Assembly: GCA_900553595.1 (NCBI GenBank)
Contig: USEC01000044.1
Span: 1-13,434, forward strand
Reading direction: 5' to 3'
Origin: an uncultured Prevotella sp.
GTDB lineage: Bacteria > Bacteroidota > Bacteroidia > Bacteroidales > Bacteroidaceae
DNA length: 13,434 nt
This document shows, in pieces, positions 7,217 through 13,281 of this stretch; the first letter of the stretch is position 1; every line of letters starts with the position of its first letter. The notes beneath the pieces were generated by a model, which saw nothing but the letters and a program-made list of their open reading frames with translations, was not told where the DNA came from and did not search any database. The position numbers and the translations under genes are program-made.

Positions 7217-8704
7217 ATGGAACAGGCACTTTGGATTTACAATACGCTCACACGCCGCAAGGAAGTGTTCAAGCCGCTCCATGCCCCCAACGTGGGCATG
7301 TACGTCTGCGGACCCACCGTCTATGGCGACCCGCATCTGGGACACGCACGCCCGGCAATAACATTCGACATACTCTTCCGCTACCTCAAGCACCTCGGCT
7401 ACAAGGTGCGCTATGTGCGCAACATCACCGATGTGGGACACCTGGAGCACGACGCCGATGAGGGCGACGACAAGATAGAGAAGAAGGCAAGACTCGAACA
7501 GCTCGAACCGATGGAGATAGCACAGTACTACACCAACCGCTACCACGCCGCCATGGAAGCCCTCAACGTGCTGCCGCCAAGCATAGAGCCGCACGCCACA
7601 GGACACATCATAGAGCAGGAACAGCTCGTGCAGCAGATTCTCGACAACGGATTCGCCTACGAAAGCAACGGCTCAATCTACTTCGACGTGAAGAAGTACA
7701 ACGAGAAATACCACTACGGCATACTCTCCGGACGCAACCTCGACGACGTTAAGGACGCATCGCGAGCACTCGACGGCGTGGGAGAAAAACGCAACCAAGC
7801 CGACTTTGCCCTCTGGAAGAAGGCTTCGCCCGAGCACATCATGCGCTGGCCAAGTCCTTGGAGCGACGGATTCCCGGGCTGGCACTGCGAATGCACGGCA
7901 ATGGGACGCAAGTATCTTGGTGCCCACTTCGACATACACGGCGGAGGAATGGACCTCGTTTTCCCGCACCACGAGTGCGAAATAGCACAGGCAGTGGCAG
8001 CGCAGGGCGACCAGATGGTGCACTACTGGATGCACAACAATATGATTACCATCAACGGACAGAAGATGGGCAAGTCGCTGGGCAACTTTATCACCCTTGA
8101 GGAGTTCTTCACTGGCAACAACAAAAACCTTGAACAGGCTTACTCGCCGATGACAATACGATTCTTCATACTCTCCGCACACTACCGCGGAACAGTAGAT
8201 TTCTCAAACGAAGCACTGCAGGCTTCGCAGAAAGGACTGGAGAAACTAATGAACGGAATAGCCGACCTCGACCGCATCACAACATCGCCGGAGAGCGACG
8301 CTGAGACAAAAAAGGTCGTCGGCGAACTGCGGCAGAAGTGCTACGACGCCATGAACGACGACTTCGCGACACCGCTCGTCATAGCACACCTCTTCGAAGC
8401 ATGCTCCACCGTGAACAAACTCACCGACCATAAGGCAACAATCTCAGAAGCCGACCTCAACGAACTGGCAGAGACAATGCGACTCTTCGCCTTCGACCTG
8501 CTCGGTCTGCGCCCCGACAACGCCGGCACATCCTCACACCGCGAAGAAGCATTCGGCAAGGTAGTGGATATGGTGCTCGACCTGCGCTCAAAGGCAAAAG
8601 CCGCCAAAGACTGGGCCACCAGCGACCGCATACGCGACGAACTCGCCGCACTCGGCTTCGAAGTGAAGGACACCAAGGACGGTGCCACATGGAAGCTGAA
8701 GTAG
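7217..8704 (+). CDS. cysS: Cysteinyl-tRNA synthetase
   Basis: A 495-aa class I aminoacyl-tRNA synthetase that charges tRNA-Cys with cysteine using ATP in the cytoplasm; essential in most bacteria. The HIGH signature is HLGH (40-43) in CGPTVYGDPHLGHARPA and KMSKS is KMGKS (283-287). The zinc site that selects cysteine is intact: Cys31, Cys224 (WHCEC), and His251 plus Glu255 (FPHHECE), matching the C/C/H/E set of E. coli CysRS. The C-terminal DALR/anticodon region runs from about 360 to the end. Length is normal. The start fits the usual N-terminal form and a -7 box 38 bases upstream. It probably continues into the downstream deacylase gene, 117 bases away. Confidence 0.97.
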   Translation: MEQALWIYNTLTRRKEVFKPLHAPNVGMYVCGPTVYGDPHLGHARPAITFDILFRYLKHLGYKVRYVRNITDVGHLEHDADEGDDKIEKKARLEQLEPMEIAQYYTNRYHAAMEALNVLPPSIEPHATGHIIEQEQLVQQILDNGFAYESNGSIYFDVKKYNEKYHYGILSGRNLDDVKDASRALDGVGEKRNQADFALWKKASPEHIMRWPSPWSDGFPGWHCECTAMGRKYLGAHFDIHGGGMDLVFPHHECEIAQAVAAQGDQMVHYWMHNNMITINGQKMGKSLGNFITLEEFFTGNNKNLEQAYSPMTIRFFILSAHYRGTVDFSNEALQASQKGLEKLMNGIADLDRITTSPESDAETKKVVGELRQKCYDAMNDDFATPLVIAHLFEACSTVNKLTDHKATISEADLNELAETMRLFAFDLLGLRPDNAGTSSHREEAFGKVVDMVLDLRSKAKAAKDWATSDRIRDELAALGFEVKDTKDGATWKLK

Positions 8705-8733
8705 AATCAGGAATCATCCATCAAGATTTCCCT

Positions 8734-8803
8734 AAGGCGTAAAAAGGCGTAAAAAGGCTTAGAAAGGCTTAGAAAGGCTTAGAAAGGCCCAGAAAGGCTT
8801 AGT
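8734..8803 (+). repeat. 10-bp tandem repeat, 7 copies, in the leader of the deacylase gene
   Basis: Seven contiguous 10-base units start at 8734: two AAGGCGTAAA, three AAGGCTTAGA, one AAGGCCCAGA and one AAGGCTTAGT. The array ends 18 bases before the ATG at 8822. It is unrelated in sequence to the AGGAGTTA/GAAGTTAAA ladders elsewhere. Its period, near one DNA helical turn, and its place in the leader could allow length-dependent effects on expression, which is inference. No terminator or promoter is visible between cysS and this array. Confidence 0.92.
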
Positions 8804-8821
8804 AATAAAACTCAAAAAAGC

Positions 8822-9520
8822 ATGAAACACATCGTATTTCTCACCGGTGCCGGCATGTCTGTAGAATCAGGTTTCAAGACATTCCGCGGCAACGACGGAC
8901 TGTGGGAGAACTATCCCGTAGAGCAAGTGGCATCCCACGAAGGCTGGCTCAAGGATCCGACACTCGTCACCAACTTCTACAACATGCTGCGCAGAAAACT
9001 CTACGCAGCACAGCCCAACGAGGGACACCGCCTCATACACGAGCTGGAGAAAGACTACAAGGTGACGGTCATCACGCAGAACGTGGACAACCTGCACGAG
9101 AAGGCAGGCTCCACCAATGTCATACACCTGCACGGCGAACTCGCAAAGGTATGCTCGTCGCGCGATGTGGACGACCCGCGCTACATCCGTGAACTGCCCG
9201 AAGACCACTGCGAAGTGGTTCCCGGCACACTCGCCGGCGACGGTTCGCTGGAACGCCCGTACATCGTCTTCTTCGGCGAAGCAGTGCCGATGATTACCAT
9301 TGCAGCCGAACAGGCGCAGAAAGCCGACATCTTCGTCATCATAGGGACATCGCTCAATGTCTATCCCGCAGCCGGACTCGTAAGATATGTCCGACCCGGC
9401 GTACCCGTATATCTCATCGACCCCGAACCGTCGGCAGGCATAGAAAGCAGCAACTTCAAGCAACTGCAATGCGGAGCAAGCGAGGGCATGAGAAAGCTTG
9501 TGGAGGAGTTGAGGAGTTAG
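8822..9520 (+). CDS. cobB: NAD-dependent protein deacylase (Sir2 / sirtuin family)
   Basis: A 232-aa sirtuin that would remove acyl groups from lysines, consuming NAD+ and giving nicotinamide and O-acyl-ADP-ribose. Rossmann motifs are GAGMSVESGFKTFRG (9-23) and TQNVDNLHEKAGS (85-97); catalytic His104 sits in IHLHGEL; the GTSLNVYPA segment is present. The region that normally holds four zinc-binding cysteines has only Cys111 and one Cys near 130 and no CxxC pairs, so it is probably a zinc-free small-domain variant, as in some bacterial sirtuins. In the acyl pocket Tyr53 is kept, but the position three residues later, Arg in E. coli CobB and SIRT5, is Leu56, with Arg57 beside it. Desuccinylase activity is therefore uncertain. 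The last codons (VEELRS) are encoded by ladder-like sequence. The cobB symbol rests on family only. Confidence 0.9.
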   Translation: MKHIVFLTGAGMSVESGFKTFRGNDGLWENYPVEQVASHEGWLKDPTLVTNFYNMLRRKLYAAQPNEGHRLIHELEKDYKVTVITQNVDNLHEKAGSTNVIHLHGELAKVCSSRDVDDPRYIRELPEDHCEVVPGTLAGDGSLERPYIVFFGEAVPMITIAAEQAQKADIFVIIGTSLNVYPAAGLVRYVRPGVPVYLIDPEPSAGIESSNFKQLQCGASEGMRKLVEELRS

Positions 9521-9527
9521 GGGTTAA

Positions 9528-9785
9528 GAAGTTAAAGAAGTTAAAGAAGTTATCACTCGCTGCGCTCGTTAGAAGTTAAAGAAGTTAAAGCCAAATGTCT
9601 TGCTAATCATAGGAGGTCGAGCGTCTCGCTCGACAACACCATCCAAACAATTCCTAATTGGCAGACTTGCTTTGTGTTGTCGAGCGAGACGCTCGACCTC
9701 CTATGATTAGCAAAGCATACGGCTTTAACTTCTTTAACTTCTAACGAGCGAAGCGAGTGATAACTTCTATAACTTCTTTAACTTC
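9528..9785. repeat. Palindromic intergenic element, copy C (258 bp; 112-bp arms)
   Basis: Arms 9528-9639 and 9674-9785 are inverted repeats of 112 bp at 106/112 identity by my alignment, around a 34-nt loop. From outside in: a GAAGTTAAA ladder, a TCACTCGC-type insert (9553-9571 and 9742-9760), more ladder, AAGCC, GCTAATCAT, then the 30-base hairpin arm. Hairpins 9616-9634 and 9679-9697 are both perfect, with loops TCT and AGA. Unlike copies A and B, both arms are full length and the AT-rich centre is missing, so this may be closest to the intact palindrome. The left ladder continues into the end of the deacylase gene. The right arm is followed by a CT-rich stretch and the next gene's promoter. 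Confidence 0.92.
9553..9571 (+). repeat. 19-bp TCACTCGC module (also 9742-9760 minus, 13397-13415 plus)
   Basis: TCACTCGCTKCGCTCGTTA occurs three times: here (K=G), reverse-complemented at 9742-9760, and at 13397-13415. The last two contain CTCGCTTCGCTC, which reads the same backwards on one strand. This is a mirror repeat, not a hairpin. Each copy sits between ladder units and is bounded by GAAGTTA, so it looks like an insert into the ladder. Confidence 0.8.
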
Positions 9786-9862
9786 TCTAACTTCTTCCCC
9801 CTCTTCCTTTACCTTCCAAACTTGCGAAAATTCAATTAATTATGAAGATTTTAAGGCAAAAA

Positions 9863-9894
9863 CTTGCACAGAAGTCAAAATAAAGTTACTTTTG
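9863..9894 (+). promoter_or_regulatory. Bacteroidales promoter for the small secreted protein
   Basis: The -33 element CTTG (9863-9866) and the -7 element TACTTTTG (9887-9894, matching TAnnTTTG) are separated by 20 bases, which is the family spacing. Transcription would start around 9900-9902, leaving a leader of about 25 nt to the ATG at 9926. This is the best-formed promoter in the window. Confidence 0.75.
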
Positions 9895-9925
9895 CCTTTG
9901 GAACATTAACAAAACGAATATAGCT

Positions 9926-10399
9926 ATGAAGAAACTCTTACTCATCTGCATCATGGCAGTAGCTGCTACGATGGCAAAGGCACAGAGCACGATGGTCGTA
10001 CAGAACAGCAACGACGACAGCAAGAAGACTGGCATCAAGCTCGACGAAGTACAGAAACTCACCTTCGCTAACGACAAGGTTGTCGTGTCAAAGAATAACG
10101 GTGCTGCCGACAAGACGTTCGATCTGAATGCTTTCAACAAGATTACATTCGACAACTCGGAAGTAGGCATTGCCGGAGTGAAGGTTGAGAAGTCTGGCCT
10201 CCAGTTCGATTACGATGGCGAGAGCATCAGTGTCAAAGGCCTGACAAAAGCAGTTCCCGTTGTGGTTTACAACGCAACAGGTGCCGTTGTGGAAAGCAAG
10301 AAGGAATGGAACGGCAGCAAGCTCAGCGTGGCAGGTCTGCCCGAAGGTATGTATCTGCTCAGCGTGGAAGGCGTGCCTTACAAGTTCCTGAAGAAGTAA
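9926..10399 (+). CDS. Small secreted protein with tandem KITF-type repeats and a possible C-terminal sorting-like domain
   Basis: A 157-aa protein with a Sec signal peptide (MKKLLLI, hydrophobic core, cut after AKA at residue 19; mature start Gln20). Two related segments follow: LDEVQKLTF-N-KV (about 39-54) and LNAFNKITF-N-EV (about 67-82). This repeated beta-strand pattern is common in short secreted Bacteroidales proteins. Residues about 85-157 form a beta-sandwich-like tail with VVVYNATGAVV, LPEGMYLLSV and a terminal YKFLKK. This resembles type IX secretion or Por-type C-terminal domains, but I cannot confirm that it is one. It is a single-gene unit with its own promoter and a strong terminator. 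Codon choice appears less GC-rich than its neighbours, consistent with high expression or a different history. Function is unknown. Confidence 0.82.
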   Translation: MKKLLLICIMAVAATMAKAQSTMVVQNSNDDSKKTGIKLDEVQKLTFANDKVVVSKNNGAADKTFDLNAFNKITFDNSEVGIAGVKVEKSGLQFDYDGESISVKGLTKAVPVVVYNATGAVVESKKEWNGSKLSVAGLPEGMYLLSVEGVPYKFLKK

Positions 10400-10464
10400 G
10401 AACGACATACAACAGGCGGCACGCCCGGAAGGACGGCAGCCTGAAAGACTATAAAAACGAAAAG

Positions 10465-10502
10465 GAGCGGAGACAGCGTAAACTGTCTTCGCTCTTTTTT
10501 TT
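10465..10502. terminator. Rho-independent terminator, probably bidirectional
   Basis: Stem GAGCGGAGACAG (10465-10476) pairs with CTGTCTTCGCTC (10483-10494): 12 pairs including one G-T wobble, with loop CGTAAA, followed by eight T's (10495-10502). On the other strand the A-rich stretch at 10453-10463 supplies a T-rich tail, and AAACGAAAA upstream pairs loosely with the T-tract and CGTTT. It lies between converging genes (the small secreted protein on +, the CobW-type gene on -) and can end both transcripts. Confidence 0.92.
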
Positions 10503-10584
10503 CGTTTACGAGCGCCGTCGGAAGCTGACGGGAGTTTCATCCGCCTGCCTCCTCCGAAGCCCACAGCGGGCCTCCTACGCCCTT

Positions 10585-11838
10585 TCAGGCAAGACAATAG
10601 TCGAGCTCGCGCTCTATCTCTTCGCGGTTCATGTGCTGCCCTATGAAGACAAGCTTCTGCATACGGTCGCCGTATTCGTCGTCCCAGTCGCGCTGAAGTG
10701 CAGGATTCTGCTGCTTGAAGCGTTCCAGTTCGTCGGCGGGCATTGTGGCATACCACTGTCCGGCACCCGTGAGCGACATCTGCTTTCCTGCCTGTTCGAA
10801 GACATAGCACTTGTCCTCTTCGCCCTTGAAGTAGCACAGACCCTTGCAGCGTATGACGCTCGACGGCCATTTCTTCGTCACTACAAAGTCGAACTTGTTC
10901 ATGTCGAGCGGACGGCGGCGCTGATAGACGAAGGTGGAGATGCCGTATTCAAGAGCTTCACCCTCCTCTTCGTTCTCCAGTCCGTGATGGCAATGGCAAT
11001 GGTCGTGATGATGGCAGTGTCCGTGCTCGTGGTCTTCATCGTGATGCTCATCGTGGTGTTCGTGGTGATGCTCATGCTCTTCGTGGCTGTGATGCTCGTC
11101 CTCATGGTGGTTCTCCACCTCGTCAATCCATCGTGCCGATGTAGCCACCCGCTCGAAATTGAAGTCGCCGGTGGAGAGAAGGGCGTCGAGAGGCACGTCG
11201 CAATAGTCGCACTCTATGATGTCGGCCTTGGGCTGAATCTCGCGCAGTATGGCCTTGATGCGTGCCAGTTCGTCGGGCGACACCTCCGAAGCCTTGTTGA
11301 GCAGAATCTTCGTGCAGAACTCCACCTGTTGTATTACAAGACTGGCGAGGTCGTCGTCGCCTATTTCGTCGCGTGTAAGGTCGTCGCCACCGGCAAACTC
11401 ATCGCGCAGACGCAGTGCATCCACCACGGTGACGATGCTGTCGAGGCGTGCCGTCCCCTCTTTGGCGAGGTTCGGGTAGAGCTGCGGATAGGCGCAGATG
11501 CTCTGTGCGATGGGTGCCGGTTCGCAGATGCCGCTGGCTTCTATCACGATGTAGTCGAACCGGTGCTGCGCAATGATGTCGCTGAGTTGCTGCACGAGGT
11601 CCATCTTCAGTGTGCAGCAGATGCATCCGTTCTGCAAGGGCACGAGACTGTCGTCGCCTTCGCCCACGATGCCGCCCTGCTGTATGAGTGCTGCGTCGAT
11701 GTTCACTTCGCCTATGTCATTTACTATGACGGCGAATCTGATACCTTTTCTGTTGCTCAGAATACGGTTGAGCAACGTTGTCTTTCCGCTTCCTAAATAA
11801 CCGGTGAGCAGAAGCACCGGAGTTGTGTTTGATGACAT
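10585..11838 (-). CDS. COG0523 / CobW-type GTPase, putative metallochaperone with His-rich region
   Basis: A 417-aa G3E-family GTPase. COG0523 proteins load or move metals (zinc, cobalt or nickel, depending on subgroup) using GTP. Walker A is GYLGSGKTT (13-21); the metal-binding CxCC motif is Cys72-Ile-Cys74-Cys75; the Walker B/E-SG segment is IVIEASGICEP (97-107). The G4 motif reads NKAS (181-184) where NKxD is usual. Residues 244-285 hold 23 His and three Cys in 42 positions, followed by the CobW_C domain (about 300-417). A zinc role is the commonest for this kind, but no zinc-responsive regulator site or partner gene is visible, so the metal is unknown. The start ATG lies 6 bases from the T-run of element D. 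The bidirectional terminator lies beyond the stop. Confidence 0.92.
   Translation of the reverse strand: MSSNTTPVLLLTGYLGSGKTTLLNRILSNRKGIRFAVIVNDIGEVNIDAALIQQGGIVGEGDDSLVPLQNGCICCTLKMDLVQQLSDIIAQHRFDYIVIEASGICEPAPIAQSICAYPQLYPNLAKEGTARLDSIVTVVDALRLRDEFAGGDDLTRDEIGDDDLASLVIQQVEFCTKILLNKASEVSPDELARIKAILREIQPKADIIECDYCDVPLDALLSTGDFNFERVATSARWIDEVENHHEDEHHSHEEHEHHHEHHDEHHDEDHEHGHCHHHDHCHCHHGLENEEEGEALEYGISTFVYQRRRPLDMNKFDFVVTKKWPSSVIRCKGLCYFKGEEDKCYVFEQAGKQMSLTGAGQWYATMPADELERFKQQNPALQRDWDDEYGDRMQKLVFIGQHMNREEIERELDYCLA
10984..11109 (-). other. His-rich metal-binding segment within the CobW-type gene
   Basis: Codons 244-285 alternate His with Glu/Asp (HHE and HEHH runs), plus Cys275, Cys281 and Cys283. 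Such tails between the GTPase and C-terminal domains are thought to store or sense metal ions. The repeated CAC/CAT/GAG codons are slippage-prone, so length may differ between strains. Confidence 0.85.
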
Positions 11839-11844
11839 AGTTGA

Positions 11845-12158
11845 TTTTTTTTTATTAGGGGTTAGAGAAGTTAGGAGTTAAGGAGTTAAGGAGTTAAGAA
11901 GTTAAGCCGTATGCTTTGAGAATACAGGAGTTAAGAATTCAGAAGTTAAGCCATTACCGTTGCTAATCATAGCTCGACAACACTGCGCAAACCAGTTCAT
12001 TATGAATTATGAATTCTTAATTATGAATTGTCCGGATGGTGTTGTCGAGCGGGACGCTCGACCTCCTATCGTTAATCCTGAACCAGTAAAGGTAATGGCT
12101 TAACTTCTTAACTCCTTAACTCCTTAACTTCTTAACTCCTTAACTCCTTAAAAACTTC
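11845..12158. repeat. Palindromic intergenic element, copy D (about 314 bp, reverse orientation)
   Basis: A shorter member of the family, oriented opposite to copies A and B. A T9 run at 11845-11853 opens an 8-bp AGGAGTTA ladder ending in AAGCC (11904-11908). A second AAGCC at 11948 pairs with GGCTT at 12097-12101; AAGCCATTACC and GGTAATGGCTT are a perfect 11-bp inner inverted repeat. Between them are an AT-rich block (about 12000-12030) and a single hairpin, 12044-12062 (8-bp stem, loop GGA). Its sequence corresponds to copy B with the second arm missing and fewer 15-bp units (11909-11947). The mirrored ladder (12100-12158) runs up to the GH43 stop codon. The other end is 6 bases from the CobW-type start codon. 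Confidence 0.87.
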
Positions 12159-13232
12159 TTACTTAAACACCGGCACCTCGCTCTCGTTGGTCGGCATATC
12201 CATACGCATTGATGGCCAACCGTCGTCGCTCCATGTCACTTTGTCGAGGAGCACCTGGCGTCCTTTGTCGGGTTGCGTCTTGGAGTAGGCGTGGTATATT
12301 ATCCAGTCGTCGCCGTTGTCGTCGGTGGTGAATTCGGCGTTGTGTCCCGGTCCTGCCCATGAGCTGCTGCCGTGGAGGAGTATTTCAAACGCGCCGGTCT
12401 TCATATCTACTCCGTTCTTGGTGAGATATGGTCCGAAGAGGCTTTTGCTGCGACCGTACACCACCTGGTATGTGCTGTTCGCGCCTTCACAGCATGAGCC
12501 GTTGGAGCCGAAGAGGTAGTAGTAGTCGCCGTGCTTGTGTATGTAGGTGCCTTCCATCTGGTTGCCAGCCACCTGGAACTTCTCCGCACCGGGCTTGATA
12601 GAGAGTCCGTCGTCGCTGAGTTCGATGCCGTAGATGCCGTGGAATGAGCCCCAGAAGAGGTATTTCTTTCCGCCGTCCTCGATGTAGAACTGGTCGATGG
12701 AGTTCTGCACTCCTATTTCACTGCTTCGGAATAGCGGTCCGTGGTCGATGAACGGGCCTTCCGGCTTGTCTGCCACTGCCGCACCGATGCCGCAGTCCCA
12801 CTCGCCGCCCCAAGCGGAGTCGGAGTAGTAGAGGACATACTTGCCGTTGATTTTGTTGATGTCGGGCGCCCAGATGCCTCCGCCGGGGTTCCATGAGGGT
12901 CGTGAAGTGCTGTTGAAGCAGAACGCCTTGAACTCCCAATTCACGAGGTCGGTGGACTTGAAGCATGGCGTGTAGCCCATGTCCTCGGTGCCGTAGAGGT
13001 AGAATGTGCCGTCGTCGTCGCGCAGTACGGTGGGATCGGGCACGCTGTTTGAGATGATCGGGTTGCGGTAGGTCTTCACCTTTGGCTTTTCTTCGCCGCC
13101 GGGATTGCCACCAGGATTACCGCCGGGATTGCCGCCGGTAGTGCCCTTCTCTTCGGAGCATGCTGCCAGTGTGGCAGCGCCGATGCAGAGGGCGAATGCA
13201 GTTCTTAGTAATAATTTGCCTGTGTGTATCAT
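12159..13232 (-). CDS. GH43-family glycoside hydrolase lipoprotein (arabinanase / xylosidase type)
   Basis: A 357-aa five-bladed beta-propeller enzyme that would cut alpha-L-arabinofuranosyl or beta-D-xylosyl bonds in plant polysaccharides; the exact activity cannot be read from sequence. The N-terminus is a lipoprotein signal (MIHTGKLLLR, hydrophobic core, LAAC with Cys25), then three GGNP units (33-44) as a flexible linker. The GH43 catalytic triad is visible: general base Asp66 (NSVPDPTVLRD), pKa-modulating Asp180 (QNSIDQFY) and general acid Glu227 (NQMEGTYI). WAPDIN (121-126) is a further family landmark. It is probably anchored at the cell surface. No SusC/SusD pair or sugar regulator is visible within the window. 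The stop directly abuts element D. Confidence 0.93.
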   Translation of the reverse strand: MIHTGKLLLRTAFALCIGAATLAACSEEKGTTGGNPGGNPGGNPGGEEKPKVKTYRNPIISNSVPDPTVLRDDDGTFYLYGTEDMGYTPCFKSTDLVNWEFKAFCFNSTSRPSWNPGGGIWAPDINKINGKYVLYYSDSAWGGEWDCGIGAAVADKPEGPFIDHGPLFRSSEIGVQNSIDQFYIEDGGKKYLFWGSFHGIYGIELSDDGLSIKPGAEKFQVAGNQMEGTYIHKHGDYYYLFGSNGSCCEGANSTYQVVYGRSKSLFGPYLTKNGVDMKTGAFEILLHGSSSWAGPGHNAEFTTDDNGDDWIIYHAYSKTQPDKGRQVLLDKVTWSDDGWPSMRMDMPTNESEVPVFK

Positions 13233-13240
13233 AGTTCTTG

Positions 13241-13248
13241 CAAAGTTA
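13241..13248 (-). promoter_or_regulatory. Possible -7 box (TAACTTTG) for GH43, very close to its start codon
   Basis: Read on the minus strand, TAACTTTG (13248 to 13241) matches TAnnTTTG and continues as TAACTTTGCAAG, the same string as the GH3 promoter. Transcription would start about 3-6 bases before the ATG at 13232, giving an almost leaderless mRNA. There is no matching -33 TTTG at the expected distance. The alternative is that the real promoter lies further upstream in the repeat region. Confidence 0.4.
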
Positions 13249-13281
13249 GTGAAAAAAGAGTTTTTGAGGGAGAGGGAGAAG

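Noticed and set aside
10306..11796. 496-aa open frame on the + strand opposite the CobW-type gene
   Set aside because: It is antisense to a clear gene with Walker A, CxCC and CobW_C features. Its Val/Met-rich hydrophobic stretch is simply the complement of His codons (CAC/CAT read as GTG/ATG).
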